Assembly: GCF_003012345.1 (NCBI RefSeq)
Contig: NZ_PVRV01000020.1
Location: forward strand, 1-64,000
Reading direction: 5' to 3'
From: Phytohalomonas tamaricis
GTDB lineage: Bacteria > Pseudomonadota > Gammaproteobacteria > Pseudomonadales > Halomonadaceae
Length of the DNA stretch: 64,000 nt
Of the stretch, positions 25,777 through 36,721 are shown piece by piece. Both the position numbers and the translations under genes were made by a program. The notes below the pieces were generated by a model, which worked only from the letters and a program-made list of their open reading frames with translations, did not search any database and was not told the origin of the DNA. How positions within the stretch are numbered: the first letter of the stretch is position 1; each line of letters opens with the position of its first letter.

Positions 25777-26855
25777 TGCAACTCGACAAGATTCCCGCCA
25801 CCGTAGTCACCGGCTTTCTCGGTAGCGGCAAGACCACACTTTTGACCAACCTGCTCAAGCAGGCAGGCGGCAAGCGCATCGCCGTGATCGTCAACGAGTT
25901 CGGCGAGATGGATGTCGACTCAGAACTGCTGCGTAGCTGCGCCTTCGAGGGCTGCGAGGAGAACGCGCCACGCGGTGACGACAGCGGCATCTACGAACTC
26001 GCCAACGGCTGCATCTGCTGCACCGTCGAAGAGGAGTTCCTGCCGGTGATGCAGAAGCTGGTCGCGCGCCGCGACGAGATCGATCATATCGTCATCGAGA
26101 CCTCGGGCCTGGCGCTGCCCAAGCCGCTGGTGCAGGCCTTCAACTGGCCCGACATCAAGCAATTCTGCACCGTCGACGCGGTGATCACCGTGGTCGACGG
26201 CCCGGCGCTGGCCGCCGGCCGCGTTGCTCACGATCATGACCAGGTTGAAAGCCAGCGCCTCGCCGACGGCAGTCTCGACCACAACCCAACGTTGCAGGAA
26301 CTGCTCGACGATCAGCTTGCCGCTGCCGATCTGGTCGTGATCACCAAGGCTGACCTGCTCGACGACGTGGTCAAGGCCTCGGTCGAGCAACGCGTGCGCG
26401 ACCGGCTGCCGCCCAGCGTCAAGACGCTGCTCGTCGAGGACGGAAGAGTCGATGCTGCCGTGCTGATGGGGCTCAACGCTGCCAGCGAGGAGCGCATCGA
26501 AGCGATCCACACCCATCACGATCATCACCATGATCATGGCCATGATCACCACCACGCTCATGACGATTTCGACTCCTGCGTGCTTGAATTCGGCAGCGTC
26601 GATTCCGATGCGCTGACCGCGACGCTTAAAGAGCTGATCGCCGAGCATGTCATCTATCGCGTCAAGGGCTTCGTCGATACCGGCAAGCCGATGCGCCAAG
26701 TCGTCCACGCCGTCGGCGATCGTATCACCAGCCACTTCGATCGCCTGTGGCAGGACAATGATGTGCGCCGCACCCGGCTGGTAGTGATCGGCCAACACCT
26801 TGACGAAAGCCTGCTCCACACCGCGCTGGCGCGCAGCGAAACGCAGGACGCCTGA
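25776..26855 (+). CDS. cobW: CobW, G3E GTPase cobalt chaperone
   Basis: CobW is a P-loop GTPase of the COG0523 family that is thought to deliver cobalt for corrin synthesis. Walker A is G-F-L-G-S-G-K-T-T (about residues 13-21), the metal-coordinating C-I-C-C motif is near 79-82, and V-I-T-K-A-D is the G4 (guanine-specificity) site. A His/Asp-rich run (about 244-265) precedes the C-terminal domain and could bind cobalt. It sits directly before cobN with a three-base gap. A second COG0523 protein in the window (53370-54371) lacks this run and has a different operator. Confidence 0.94.
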   Translation: MQLDKIPATVVTGFLGSGKTTLLTNLLKQAGGKRIAVIVNEFGEMDVDSELLRSCAFEGCEENAPRGDDSGIYELANGCICCTVEEEFLPVMQKLVARRDEIDHIVIETSGLALPKPLVQAFNWPDIKQFCTVDAVITVVDGPALAAGRVAHDHDQVESQRLADGSLDHNPTLQELLDDQLAAADLVVITKADLLDDVVKASVEQRVRDRLPPSVKTLLVEDGRVDAAVLMGLNAASEERIEAIHTHHDHHHDHGHDHHHAHDDFDSCVLEFGSVDSDALTATLKELIAEHVIYRVKGFVDTGKPMRQVVHAVGDRITSHFDRLWQDNDVRRTRLVVIGQHLDESLLHTALARSETQDA

Positions 26856-26858
26856 GCC

Positions 26859-29800
26859 ATGCATCTGTTCGCTGCACAACCGGGTGGATTCAGCGACGAC
26901 GAAGGAATCATCGACCTGCGTCAGTCGCCGGCGGAGCTGGTGATCCTGGCCGCGGCGGACAGCGTGCTCGGCCTGCTCGCAGACACGGCCGAGGTGCTGC
27001 CTGCGGACTATCCCTCGCTGCGCCTGGCCAATTGGCTCAACCTCAAGAAGCCGGCTGCCTTCGATCTCTATCGCGATAAGGTACTCGATCATGCCCGCGT
27101 GGTGGTGCTGTCACTGCTCGGCGGTGCGGCCTACTGGGAATATGGTCTCGAGCAGCTCAGGGAGTGGGCCCGTAGTAGCGGACGTACGTTGATCGTGGTG
27201 CCCGGAGACGACAGCGAGGACGACGCTCTGCTGAATGCCAGCAGCGTGCCACACGACACAGCGTGGCGGGTATGGCGTTACCTGCGCGAAGGCGGCGCCC
27301 GCAACGCCCGCCAACTGTTCGCCTTTCTGCAGGCACAGTGCTTCACCGCGGACCACGAGACGATCGAATGGCTCGAGCCGCGCGCCCTGCCCCGCGCGCT
27401 GATCTATCATCCCCACGTCCATGATGCCAGCCTCGCCGACTGGCAGCGGCAGTGGCACCCCGAACGGCCCGTGGCGCTGCTGCTGTTCTATCGCAGCCAC
27501 CTGCAGGACGCCAACACCCAACTGTTCGACGAGCTGATCGAAGTGCTCGGCGAACACGGATTGAATGTACTGCCGCTGGCGGTGGCCTCGCTCAAGGAAG
27601 ACGTCTGTCTGGAAACGGTCGAGGCGCTCAGCGTACAGGCCAATGCCGCGGTGATGCTCAATACCACCGGCTTCGCGCTCTCCTCCACCGTCAACGCCTC
27701 GCTCTCCTCGACGCCGAGCGACTATCAGCATCCCTTCTCCAAGCCGCTGCCGATCCTGCAGCTGATCCTGGCTAGCAACAGCGAGGCGGACTGGCAGGCG
27801 CAGAGCGGCGGCCTGCGTGCCCGCGACATCGCCATGCACATCGCCCTGCCGGAGCTTGACGGGCGTATCATCACCCGCGCGGTCGGCTTCAAGCACAGCG
27901 ACTACTACAGCCAGCGCTGCCAGCTCGACGTGGTACGCTTCGCGCTCCACCGTGAACGCGCCGGCTTCGTTGCCGAACTGGCGCGGCGCTGGGCGATGCT
28001 CGCGACCAGGCCCAACGCCGAGAAACGCGTCGCGTTGATTTTGGCCAACTACCCGACCAACGACGGCCGCATCGGCAACGGCGTCGGCCTCGACACGCCA
28101 GCCTCGACGCTCAACTTGCTGACAGCGATGCGTGAGCATGGTTACCCGGTCGAGGGCATTCCCACTGCACCGAGCGAGCTGATTACTCAGTTGCAGCAGT
28201 CGATCACCAACAACCTCGATACCCTTGAACAACTGCCGTGCTGGCAGAGCCTCGACCTCGACAGCTACTGGCATTATTTTCGCACCCTGCCCGCGCCCAG
28301 CCAGCAGGCGGTGCTCACGCGCTGGGGCGAACCCGAGCGTGACCCAAAATACCGTGACGGTCGTCTGATGCTGGCCGGCATGCGCCTTGGTGAGACATTT
28401 GTCGGCATCCAGCCGGCACGCGGCTTCAATGTCGATCTGGCCGCCAACTACCACGACCCCGATCTGGTACCGCCGCACAGCTACCTGGCGTTCTATTTCT
28501 GGCTGCGCCACGTCTACGCCGTCGACGCCATCGTCCACGTCGGCAAGCATGGCAATCTCGAATGGCTGCCCGGCAAGGGCACCGCGCTGTCGGCGCAGTG
28601 CTGGCCCGATATCGCACTCGGCCCGATGCCGCACCTCTATCCTTTCATCGTCAATGACCCTGGCGAAGGTGCCCAGGCTAAGCGTCGCGCCCAGGCGGTG
28701 ATCATCGACCACCTGATGCCGCCGATGACCCGTGCCGAGGTTTACGGCGAACTCGCCGAGCTCGAGCAGCTCATCGACGAGTACTATCAGGCGCTCGGCC
28801 TCGATGCGCGCCGTGAGCGCTATTTGAAAGAGCAGATCATCAATCAACTGCGTACCAGCCACGTTCTCGACGAACTAGGGATGCCGCCGGCGAACACAGA
28901 CGCCGATAACGACGATGCGCTGCTCAACCGCCTCGATACCTACTTGTGCGATATCAAAGAGGCGCAGATCCGCGATGGCTTGCACCGCCTCGGCCAGCTG
29001 CCGGATGACGCTCAGCTTGTTGACACGCTGGTGGCGCTGTTGCGTCTGCCACGCGGCGAAGGCGAACGCGACGCCGGCATCCTGCATGCGCTGGGCGCCG
29101 ATTTTGGCGTTGACATATGCGGTGAAGAAGGCGGCTTCGATCCACTCCAGCCCGGTGCAGCGCTCTGGGATGGCCCGCGACCGGCAGAACTGGAAGCGCT
29201 CAGTGAACAGGCCTGGCGCACCGAGCAGCATACCCGCGAGCGACTCGAACTCTTCGCACGTGCGCTGATCCAGCGCTTCATACTCGAGTGCGAACCGCTT
29301 GAAGCGCTACCGGCTAGCTTTACCCGCACGCGCACGCTGCTGAGCGTTATCCACAACACGCTGCTGCCAGCGCTGCACCAGAGTGCTCACGATGAACTGG
29401 GCAACGCCCTCGCCGCTCTATCGGGTCGTTTCGTGCCTCCCGGTCCGAGTGGCGCGCCGACGCGCGGCCGGCTCGACACGCTGCCCACCGGACGCAACTT
29501 CTACGCCGTCGACAGCCGCGCCATCCCTTCCAAGGCGGCCTGGGCACTGGGACAGATATCGGCCGAGCAGGTGGTGATGCGCCACCTGCAGGAGCACGGC
29601 GACTATCCGCGCACTATAGGGCTTTCGGTGTGGGGCACGGCAACGATGCGCACCGGCGGCGACGACATCGCCCAGGCTTTTGCGCTGATGGGGATCAAAC
29701 CGGTATGGGCACCGGGCTCACAGCGCGTGGTCGACTTCGAGGTGATTCCCGGCTTCTTCCTCGGCCGGCCGCGGGTCGATGTCACCCTGCGTGTGTCGGG

Positions 29801-30707
29801 CTTCTTCCGCGACGCCTTTCCAAATCTGATCCGGCTATTTGACGCCGCCGTGCAAAAGCTCGCCGAACTCGACGAACCTGGCGACGGCAACACGATCAAA
29901 ACCAAGATCAGCGCACGACAGGCAGCGCTCGAAGCGGGCGGCGTGCCCGTCGAGCAGGCGCGCCGCCAGGCCGGCTTTCGCGTGTTCGGCTCGAAGCCCG
30001 GCGCCTACGGTGCAGGGCTGCAAGGGCTGATCGACGAACGCAACTGGGATAACGAACAGGACCTCGCTGAAGCGTTTGTCAACTGGGGCGGCTGGGCCTA
30101 CGGCCAGGACAGCTTCGGCGAGCAGGCTTTCGACGCGTTCAGTCACCAGCTCGGCCAGCTCGAAGCGGTGATGCAGAATCAGGACAACCGCGAGCACGAC
30201 ATCCTCGATTCCGACGACTACTACCAATTTCAGGGCGGCATGACCAATGCGGTGCGCGTGATCAACGGCGAAATGCCGAGCGTCTATCACGTCGATCACA
30301 GTAATCCCGCCGCGCCGCGGGTGCGCACCCTAAAAGAAGAACTCAACCGCGTCGTGCGTTCACGCGTTACCAACCCGAAATGGATCGCAGCGATGCAACG
30401 CCACGGCTACAAGGGCGCGTTCGAAATGGCCGCCAGCGTCGATTATCTGTTCGCCTACGATGCCACCACCGGCCTGGTCGACGACTACCAGTACGCCAAT
30501 GTCAGCGAAGCGCTGGCGCTGGACACCGCCAATCAGCACTTCATGCTCGAACACAACCCCAGCGCACTGCGCGAGATGAGCGAGCGGCTGCTGGAGGCGA
30601 TGCAGCGCGGCCTGTGGCAGGAACCCGGCGACTACCGCGAGCGCATCGAGTCGCTGTTGCTTGAGCTGGACGAGACGCAGGAGATGGCCTCGCAAGATGA
30701 AGGATAA
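26859..30707 (+). CDS. cobN: Aerobic-type cobaltochelatase large subunit CobN
   Basis: CobN (here 1282 aa) is the BchH/ChlH-like large subunit that holds hydrogenobyrinic acid a,c-diamide during late cobalt insertion. Recognisable stretches include [14 protein letters not shown] (about residues 563-576), T-G-R-N-F-Y-A-V-D (about 873-882), and a C-terminal region with N-P-K-W-I near residue 1172. Length is full and there is no frameshift. The motor subunits are not adjacent; the only candidate seen is the ChlI/ChlD fusion at 12259-14040. Coexistence with CbiX makes the route of cobalt insertion ambiguous. Confidence 0.94.
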   Translation: MHLFAAQPGGFSDDEGIIDLRQSPAELVILAAADSVLGLLADTAEVLPADYPSLRLANWLNLKKPAAFDLYRDKVLDHARVVVLSLLGGAAYWEYGLEQLREWARSSGRTLIVVPGDDSEDDALLNASSVPHDTAWRVWRYLREGGARNARQLFAFLQAQCFTADHETIEWLEPRALPRALIYHPHVHDASLADWQRQWHPERPVALLLFYRSHLQDANTQLFDELIEVLGEHGLNVLPLAVASLKEDVCLETVEALSVQANAAVMLNTTGFALSSTVNASLSSTPSDYQHPFSKPLPILQLILASNSEADWQAQSGGLRARDIAMHIALPELDGRIITRAVGFKHSDYYSQRCQLDVVRFALHRERAGFVAELARRWAMLATRPNAEKRVALILANYPTNDGRIGNGVGLDTPASTLNLLTAMREHGYPVEGIPTAPSELITQLQQSITNNLDTLEQLPCWQSLDLDSYWHYFRTLPAPSQQAVLTRWGEPERDPKYRDGRLMLAGMRLGETFVGIQPARGFNVDLAANYHDPDLVPPHSYLAFYFWLRHVYAVDAIVHVGKHGNLEWLPGKGTALSAQCWPDIALGPMPHLYPFIVNDPGEGAQAKRRAQAVIIDHLMPPMTRAEVYGELAELEQLIDEYYQALGLDARRERYLKEQIINQLRTSHVLDELGMPPANTDADNDDALLNRLDTYLCDIKEAQIRDGLHRLGQLPDDAQLVDTLVALLRLPRGEGERDAGILHALGADFGVDICGEEGGFDPLQPGAALWDGPRPAELEALSEQAWRTEQHTRERLELFARALIQRFILECEPLEALPASFTRTRTLLSVIHNTLLPALHQSAHDELGNALAALSGRFVPPGPSGAPTRGRLDTLPTGRNFYAVDSRAIPSKAAWALGQISAEQVVMRHLQEHGDYPRTIGLSVWGTATMRTGGDDIAQAFALMGIKPVWAPGSQRVVDFEVIPGFFLGRPRVDVTLRVSGFFRDAFPNLIRLFDAAVQKLAELDEPGDGNTIKTKISARQAALEAGGVPVEQARRQAGFRVFGSKPGAYGAGLQGLIDERNWDNEQDLAEAFVNWGGWAYGQDSFGEQAFDAFSHQLGQLEAVMQNQDNREHDILDSDDYYQFQGGMTNAVRVINGEMPSVYHVDHSNPAAPRVRTLKEELNRVVRSRVTNPKWIAAMQRHGYKGAFEMAASVDYLFAYDATTGLVDDYQYANVSEALALDTANQHFMLEHNPSALREMSERLLEAMQRGLWQEPGDYRERIESLLLELDETQEMASQDEG

Positions 30708-30714
30708 GCATGAG

Positions 30715-32220
30715 ATGACAACGAGAGATACCTTCAGGGTCCGCACCACGTTGATGATTCAGGGCACTACCTCTGATGCTGGCAAGAGCGCCTTCGTTAC
30801 CGCGCTGTGCCGCATATTCGCCCACCAAGGGCTGCGCGTCGCGCCGTTCAAGCCGCAGAACATGGCACTCAATAGTGCAGTGACGGTCGACGGTGGCGAG
30901 ATCGGCCGCGCCCAGGCAGTGCAGGCACTGGCCGCCGGCGTCGAGGCAACCACCGACTTCAATCCGATTCTGCTCAAGCCCAATTCCGACAAGGGAGCGC
31001 AGGTGATCGTCAACGGCCGCGCGATCGGCAACATGAATGCCCGCGATTATCACCACTTCAAGCCGCAGCTGCTCGAGCAGGTAGTCGCCGCCCACGATCG
31101 TCTGGCGCGTAACTACGACCTAGTGCTGGTCGAGGGTGCCGGCAGCGCCGCCGAGGTCAACCTGCGTGAACACGACTTAGCTAACATGGGCTTCGCAGAG
31201 ACGGTTGATTGCCCGGTGATCCTGATCGCCGATATTGATCGCGGCGGCGTATTCGCCCATTTGGTCGGCACCCTCGACGTGCTTTCAGCGAGCGAGCAGG
31301 CGCGCATCGTCGGCTTCGTGATCAATCGCTTTCGTGGCGATATCAGCCTGTTGCAGCCCGGCATCGACTGGCTCGAGGCGCGCACCGGCAAGCCGGTGCT
31401 GGCGGTGGTGCCCTACCTGCACGACTTTCACCTCGAGGCCGAGGACGGCCTGTCGCGCAGCGAACGCTCCACACCCAGCGACAGCCGACTCAACGTCGTC
31501 GTGCCGCTGCTGCCACGCATCAGTAACCATACCGACTTCGACGCACTGCGCCTGCATCCCAACGTCAGCCTGCGCTATGCCAAGGCACCTGACGAGGCCC
31601 TCAAGGCCGACCTGATCGTGCTTCCGGGCAGCAAGAATGTGCGTGACGACCTCGCCTGGCTGCTGGCGCATGGCTGGGCGCCGGCAATTCAGCGTCATCT
31701 GCGTTATGGCGGCAAGATAATAGGTATCTGCGGCGGCTATCAGATGCTCGGCGAAGCAATCCGCGACCCTGCCGGTGTCGAAGGCCCAGCGGGCGAAAGT
31801 GCAGGGCTAGGGCTGCTGCCGTTGACCACCGAGCTCAAACGCGACAAGCAGCTCAGGCATGTCGCGGGACAATGCCGGCTGGGCGATTCGACAACACCGG
31901 TCAGCGGCTACGAGATCCACGTTGGTGAGAGCGTAGGTGCGGCGCTCAAGCGCGGCGTATTCGCACTCGATGATGGCCGCTACGATGGAGCGCTATCGGA
32001 AGATGAACAGATCCTCGGCACCTACATCCACGGCGTGTTCGACCAGCCACAGACGCTTGAAGCGCTGCTCAAGTGGGCCGGTGTGACTGAGCCGCAGGCG
32101 TTTGATTATGGCAGGAAGCGCGAAGAAGAGATCGAGCGGCTGGCAGACGCCACTGCTCAAGCATTGGGCGAATCAATGCAGTTGCTGCGGGCGCTGACCG
32201 GCCAAGGGCACGTTAACTAA
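30715..32220 (+). CDS. cobQ: Cobyric acid synthase CobQ (CbiP)
   Basis: CobQ amidates the b, d, e and g side chains of adenosylcobyrinic acid diamide. The N-terminal nucleotide motif is G-T-T-S-D-A-G-K-S (about residues 16-24). The glutamine amidotransferase domain has its nucleophile in [10 protein letters not shown] (about 337) and a C-terminal Y-I-H-G-V-F-D. I chose the ATG at 30715, with AAGGA nine bases upstream, giving 501 aa. ATG 30697 would overlap the end of cobN and lacks a ribosome site. Last gene of the cobJ-cobQ unit. Confidence 0.94.
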   Translation: MTTRDTFRVRTTLMIQGTTSDAGKSAFVTALCRIFAHQGLRVAPFKPQNMALNSAVTVDGGEIGRAQAVQALAAGVEATTDFNPILLKPNSDKGAQVIVNGRAIGNMNARDYHHFKPQLLEQVVAAHDRLARNYDLVLVEGAGSAAEVNLREHDLANMGFAETVDCPVILIADIDRGGVFAHLVGTLDVLSASEQARIVGFVINRFRGDISLLQPGIDWLEARTGKPVLAVVPYLHDFHLEAEDGLSRSERSTPSDSRLNVVVPLLPRISNHTDFDALRLHPNVSLRYAKAPDEALKADLIVLPGSKNVRDDLAWLLAHGWAPAIQRHLRYGGKIIGICGGYQMLGEAIRDPAGVEGPAGESAGLGLLPLTTELKRDKQLRHVAGQCRLGDSTTPVSGYEIHVGESVGAALKRGVFALDDGRYDGALSEDEQILGTYIHGVFDQPQTLEALLKWAGVTEPQAFDYGRKREEEIERLADATAQALGESMQLLRALTGQGHVN

Positions 32221-32266
32221 TATCCCCGGCCTGCCTGATCAATGCGCACCGGCGCCGGCGCCACTT

Positions 32267-33808
32267 TTAATGCGCGCCGGCTCCCGCGCCACTGCTGCCT
32301 TTCACTTCGACAGGGCGAGCACGCTTGGTGAGAAAGACGATGGCAATCATCGCCGCGAATACCCACATCATCAGGTAGAAGTAGTCGACGGTCGACATCA
32401 TGAAGCCCTGCTGGGTGATCACCTCGTTGAGCTGCATCAATCGGCTCGTCTCGTCGCCGCTCAGCGCGTTGAGATAGTTCTGCGCCGCGTAGTTGGTCGA
32501 GGTGACATGCTCGGTGAGCTGGGCGTGATGGAAGATTGCGCGCCTATCCCACAGCCAGGTGGTTAATGATGAGGCGAAGCTGCCGCCCAGGGTACGCAGG
32601 AAGGTCGACAGCGCCGAGGCGTCGGCAATCTGCTCCCCGGAGAGATCCGAAAGCAGGATCGTCGTGGTCGGCATGAAAAACAGCGCGATGCCCGCCCCCA
32701 TGAACAGCTGCACCAGCGCCACCGTCTTGAAATCAACCTCAAGGTTGAAGTGCATACGCATGTAGCAGCTCGCGCTCATGAACATGAACGCCATCGCCGC
32801 CAGCTTGCGCATGTCGAGCTGAGGAGCGAAACGGCCAATGATCGGTGACAACAGCAGCGGCAGCACGCCGAGCGGCGCCGCCGCCAGCCCGGCCCAGGTC
32901 GAGGTGTAGCCGAGCTGACTCTGCAGCCACTGCGGCAGGATCAGGTTGATGCCAAAGAAGCCTGAATACCCCATCACCAGCGCCAGGGTACCAAAGGCAA
33001 AGTTGCGGTTGCGAAACAGCGTCAGGTTGATGATCGGATGCTTCTCGGTCAGTTCCCAGATGATCAGGAAGGCGATTGCGATAACCGAAAAGACGGCACC
33101 GGCCAGGATCCAGCGGTTGCTGAACCAGTCGAGCTCGTTGCCCTTGTCGAGTATCAGTTGAAGTACGCCGACGCCGAGTATCAGCGCGATCAGGCCGACG
33201 TAGTCGAGCGGTGCGCGCACTACCTGTAGCGGCCGGTTCTTCATCTGCGCAAAGATCACCACGGCAGCGAAGATGCCGATCGGCACGTTGATGAAGAATA
33301 TCCACGGCCAGCTATAGTCGTAGGTCAGCCAACCGCCGAGGATCGGACCGACGATCGGACCGACCACCGCGACCATGCCGAGCAGCGCCAGTGCCGAGCC
33401 ACGCTTTGCCGCCGGAAAGATCGACAGCAAAAGCGTCTGTCCCATTGGATAGAGCGGTGCCGCCGACAGCCCCTGCAGGGTGCGGAAACCAACCAGCATT
33501 GCCATTGAATCCGAAATGCCGCACAGAAACGAGGTCAGCGAGAACAGCAGCAGCGCGCCCAGATAGAGCCTCACCTCGCCGACTCGGCGACTCAGCCAGG
33601 CGGTGATCGGCAGACCGATGGCGTTGCAAACCGTGAACGAGGTAATGACCCAAGTGCCCTGGTTCGAGCTGACGCCGAGGTTACCGGCAATAGTCGGCAG
33701 CGAAACGTTGGCAATGGTGGTATCGAGCACCTGCATGAAGACACCAAGCGCCAGCGCCAGGGTACACAGCACTCGACTGGGCGGATTGTAAGTAGCCTGC
33801 TGCGCCAT
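32267..33808 (-). CDS. emrB: DHA2-family multidrug efflux permease, EmrB-like
   Basis: This is a fourteen-span major facilitator transporter (513 aa). The motif C family signature is L-Q-V-L-D-T-T-I-A-N-V-S-L-P (about residues 25-38) and the loop W-L-S-R-R-V-G is at about 69-75. It is encoded six bases after an EmrA-type adaptor on the same strand. With a TolC channel the pair would form a tripartite pump for hydrophobic compounds across both membranes. The last ten residues are Gly/Ala-rich. Gene symbol is by family resemblance; substrates are unknown. Confidence 0.88.
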   Translation of the reverse strand: MAQQATYNPPSRVLCTLALALGVFMQVLDTTIANVSLPTIAGNLGVSSNQGTWVITSFTVCNAIGLPITAWLSRRVGEVRLYLGALLLFSLTSFLCGISDSMAMLVGFRTLQGLSAAPLYPMGQTLLLSIFPAAKRGSALALLGMVAVVGPIVGPILGGWLTYDYSWPWIFFINVPIGIFAAVVIFAQMKNRPLQVVRAPLDYVGLIALILGVGVLQLILDKGNELDWFSNRWILAGAVFSVIAIAFLIIWELTEKHPIINLTLFRNRNFAFGTLALVMGYSGFFGINLILPQWLQSQLGYTSTWAGLAAAPLGVLPLLLSPIIGRFAPQLDMRKLAAMAFMFMSASCYMRMHFNLEVDFKTVALVQLFMGAGIALFFMPTTTILLSDLSGEQIADASALSTFLRTLGGSFASSLTTWLWDRRAIFHHAQLTEHVTSTNYAAQNYLNALSGDETSRLMQLNEVITQQGFMMSTVDYFYLMMWVFAAMIAIVFLTKRARPVEVKGSSGAGAGAH

Positions 33809-33813
33809 CGTGT

Positions 33814-35055
33814 TTAGTCCTTGGCACCGGAAGCGGACTGAGCCAGCTGCCTGCCGTTGTCCTCGATCAGCTTTTCAATCAGGGCATTGGCGCCGGCCAG
33901 TTGCTGGGCATAAACGTCGGTTTCGTAGCGCGGCTGCTCACGCGACCGGTCCGGCAACAGGACGCCATCCTTGTGATGAAGATCAACATCAACGGTCATC
34001 GACAGGCCAATACGCAGCGGATACGCCTCTAGCTCCTGCGGATCAAGCTGTATCCGCACCGGCAGACGCTGAACAATCTTGATCCAGTTACCGGTGGCGT
34101 TCTGTGCCGGCAGCGCGGAGAAGGCGCTGCCCGTACCAACGCCAAGGTTTTCAATCGTGCCGTGATAGGTCACGTCGTCGCCATAGAGATCGGAGACCAG
34201 TGTCACCGGCTGACCAATGCGCATGCTGCCCAGCTGCGTCTCCTTGAAGTTGGCATCGACCCAGACCTGATCGAGCGGTACTACTGCCATCAGCGTCGTG
34301 CCCGAGGCTACGCGCTGGCCGACCTGAACGCTGCGCTGTGCAACGTAGCCTGAGACCGGCGCAACAATCGTCGACCTGACCTGATCCAGGTAGGCCTGGC
34401 GCACCTGCGCCGCGGCGGCCATGACTTGGGGATGTGAAGCCACTTCGGTATTATCAGTCAGTGCCAGACTGGTATTGAGCTGCTGCTCGGCGCCGATCAA
34501 GGCGCTCTTGGCTGACAGCAGCGTCTCCCGCGCATGGATGAGTTCTTCCTGCGAGATCGCCCCCTTATCTGCCAGCTTGCGACGGCGGTCGTAATCGGCC
34601 TGGGCGCGCTGCACATCGACCTTGCGTGTTTCCACCTCGGCCTTGTACTGATCGACGTTGCTGTAGAGCCCGCGCACCTGACGGACGGTCTGGGCCAGAT
34701 TGGCCTCGGCACTCTCCAGCGCAATCTGTGCATCGCTGCGATCCAAGCTCACCAACACTTGGCCTTTTGCGACATAGTCGCCGTCATCGGCGGTGATACT
34801 CGTCACCGTCCCGCCGGTTTCAGGAGTGATCTGCACCTGATTGCCGCCCACATAGGCATCGTCGGTGGCTTCGGACCAGCGTCCATAAAGATAATACCAA
34901 GCACCGACAGCAATCGCGGCGAGCACGACGACGAGCAGCAACAGCGTTAGCCACAGTCTGCGTTTGCCCTTACGCCGCTTATCGTCCTGCGCGTCCTGTT
35001 CCTGTGTCTTTTGAGAGGTTTGTTGCTGGTCAGCGGAAGCGGTCGGTGAAGTAGT
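33814..35055 (-). CDS. emrA: EmrA-type HlyD family periplasmic adaptor
   Basis: The 413-residue membrane fusion protein has a charged, Lys/Arg-rich cytosolic N-terminus and a single membrane anchor (about residues 30-52). Barrel-sandwich halves and an alpha-helical coiled-coil hairpin follow (about 105-200). The lipoyl-like strand motif around T-P-E-T-G-G-T-V is at about residues 75-82. The chosen ATG is at 35055; an upstream start at 35106 gives a poor N-terminus. The gene lies between marR and emrB, the classical order of a self-regulated Emr operon. Confidence 0.88.
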   Translation of the reverse strand, partial: TTSPTASADQQQTSQKTQEQDAQDDKRRKGKRRLWLTLLLLVVVLAAIAVGAWYYLYGRWSEATDDAYVGGNQVQITPETGGTVTSITADDGDYVAKGQVLVSLDRSDAQIALESAEANLAQTVRQVRGLYSNVDQYKAEVETRKVDVQRAQADYDRRRKLADKGAISQEELIHARETLLSAKSALIGAEQQLNTSLALTDNTEVASHPQVMAAAAQVRQAYLDQVRSTIVAPVSGYVAQRSVQVGQRVASGTTLMAVVPLDQVWVDANFKETQLGSMRIGQPVTLVSDLYGDDVTYHGTIENLGVGTGSAFSALPAQNATGNWIKIVQRLPVRIQLDPQELEAYPLRIGLSMTVDVDLHHKDGVLLPDRSREQPRYETDVYAQQLAGANALIEKLIEDNGRQLAQSASGAKD

Positions 35056-35175
35056 CATGATAAGTCTCGAACAATAGTGATGCGGTCGACACGACCTTAT
35101 TGTCAAACGTTATGTAATCAGCGGTTTACGGCGTGCTGTGGCAGGCAGTGTTCAAGCAAGAATGAATAGGCCGCT

Positions 35176-35676
35176 TCATGGTGTCTTCCCTCCCGGCACT
35201 CCGTGGGGGCGGGTAAAGTCCGCGAAAAAGGGCGCTACGCCTGCAGAGATCAGGATCTTTTGCAGACAAGCGGTGAGCTGGCCAAACTCCTCGGCGCTGA
35301 GCGCATGGGTCAGTTCATTCAACGCTTGTTCGGCGAGCAGAATGCCGCGCGAGACCACATCATTGCCCTTGGCGGTCATGTCGATTTTGATCATGCGGCG
35401 GTCCTGGGCATCACGCTGACGGAGGATCAATTGCTTTTTTTCCAGCCGATCAAGCATGCGCGTCATCGCCCCGCTGTCGATATTGAACAGCTGACACAGG
35501 TCGCTGGGGCGCTGCATGTGTCCAAGGGCGATATTGGCCAGCACCTTGAGCTGAGCAGCGGTAATACCTAGCTCGGCCAGGTGGGTATCGAGCAGTCGAT
35601 CTTTCAATAGCGCCGTGCGCCCGAGCAAATAGCCGAGCTGACGGTGGCCTTTTCCCTCATCTTCATGTACTCGCAT
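35176..35676 (-). CDS. MarR-family transcriptional regulator of the emrAB operon
   Basis: This 166-residue winged-helix repressor has the MarR recognition region (about residues 55-85, S-D-L-C-Q-L-F-N-I-D-S-G-A-M-T-R) and the wing D-A-Q-D-R-R-M (about 90-96). It is the first gene of marR-emrA-emrB on the minus strand, with 120 bases before emrA. By analogy with MprA/EmrR it should repress its own operon until a hydrophobic ligand binds. A palindrome lies just upstream. The resemblance and position are clear; the ligand is not. Confidence 0.85.
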   Translation of the reverse strand: MRVHEDEGKGHRQLGYLLGRTALLKDRLLDTHLAELGITAAQLKVLANIALGHMQRPSDLCQLFNIDSGAMTRMLDRLEKKQLILRQRDAQDRRMIKIDMTAKGNDVVSRGILLAEQALNELTHALSAEEFGQLTACLQKILISAGVAPFFADFTRPHGVPGGKTP

Positions 35677-35699
35677 CGTATTACCTGCCGGGTCACAAT

Positions 35700-35727
35700 C
35701 TGCCTAGGCAGCTATTAGGCGTATATA
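35700..35727 (-). promoter_or_regulatory. Probable operator palindrome and -10 box of the marR-emrAB promoter
   Basis: A perfect 12-base palindrome CTGCCTAGGCAG (35700-35711) lies about 24 bases upstream of the marR start. Just further upstream, read on the minus strand, is TATATA (about 35722-35727), a good -10. The palindrome would fall around the start of transcription, where a MarR dimer commonly binds. The -35 is not convincing. Confidence 0.45.
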
Positions 35728-35881
35728 GTGATCCAAGTTCTTGCTTGTTTCAAACTTAAAGTGAAGGATAGAACTAGATTCAGCATACGACGGCGTAAGC
35801 TGCCACATGCTGAGCTTCGCCAATCCGCTTGAAACAAGGATCTACATGGTCAAGAAGCCTTGATGTAGTAATCGAGTCTGC

Positions 35882-36703
35882 TCAGTTATCGGGCAGCAGA
35901 AAATTCCCCTGTCGGCCATCACCCAGTTCGGATGTGGCGACTGTATCGTCTTTCAGTTGGACACCCGATACGCCGCGTACATCCGCCTCACGCAGTAGAT
36001 AGATCAGTAGCCTCGCGGCGCTCTCAAACGACTGCCCGGCCGGGCGCACATTAGAGATGCAGTTGCGCTCGCTGTCGCGATGCCCGATACGTGGCGCATA
36101 GGTAAAGTAAACACCGAGGCTGTCCGGTGAGCTCAAACCCGGCCGCTCGCCGATCAGTACAATGCCAAGCCGTGCGCCTAGTGCCTCGCCGATCGGATCG
36201 CCGATCGCAACGCGGGCTTGCTCAACCAGTGCGCAGGGCCCCAGCGACCAGTTTTCCCGCTCGATCATAGGCAGCAGATGATCGAGAAACGGCGCGGCGT
36301 TTTCATGAATGGCACGCGCCGACAAGCCGTCGGCGACAACGATGGAGACATCGCAGCCCTGCTGCGCAAACGATTCGAGCTGCTTGAGCGACACGTCATC
36401 AAGGCGTCGCCCCAGATCGGGGCGGCGCAGATACTCGCTACGCTCGGCGGCAGCGCTGTGCAGGCGCACGACACGTTTAAAACGCATCGCGAGTTGCTTG
36501 ACCATGCGTTCAGTATCGAGCGGCAGATGAACGGCGTCGCGCGCCTGAGCATGGGCGAGCTGAAAAGCGAGATGGGGTGCGGTGGGCAGACTGCCGCCGG
36601 CGCGGCCGAGCCCGATCCGTGCGTCGGTATACGCGCGCAGCTTGCGCCAGGGATTGTCGATGACGCTGGCATCGACGGGAAAGACTTCATCGACCATGAT
36701 CAT
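35882..36703 (-). CDS. eutC: Ethanolamine ammonia-lyase small subunit EutC
   Basis: EutC is the light subunit of the adenosylcobalamin-dependent lyase that splits ethanolamine into acetaldehyde and ammonia. The 273-residue protein has the conserved early stretch T-D-A-R-I-G-L-G-R-A-G (about residues 26-36), V-A-D-G-L-S-A-R-A (about 121-129), and G-E-R-P-G-L-S-x-x-D-S-L-G (about 186-198). It follows eutB by 18 bases on the same strand. No microcompartment genes, regulator EutR or reactivase EutA are present nearby, so this is the simple two-gene version. Confidence 0.93.
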   Translation of the reverse strand: MIMVDEVFPVDASVIDNPWRKLRAYTDARIGLGRAGGSLPTAPHLAFQLAHAQARDAVHLPLDTERMVKQLAMRFKRVVRLHSAAAERSEYLRRPDLGRRLDDVSLKQLESFAQQGCDVSIVVADGLSARAIHENAAPFLDHLLPMIERENWSLGPCALVEQARVAIGDPIGEALGARLGIVLIGERPGLSSPDSLGVYFTYAPRIGHRDSERNCISNVRPAGQSFESAARLLIYLLREADVRGVSGVQLKDDTVATSELGDGRQGNFLLPDN

Positions 36704-36721
36704 ACTCCTCGCATGGATGCT

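Noticed and set aside
25920-28862. Very long minus-strand open frames (390 and 583 codons) opposite cobW and cobN
   Set aside because: They lie antisense to clear cobW and cobN. They arise from GC-rich third positions and their translations resemble no protein family.
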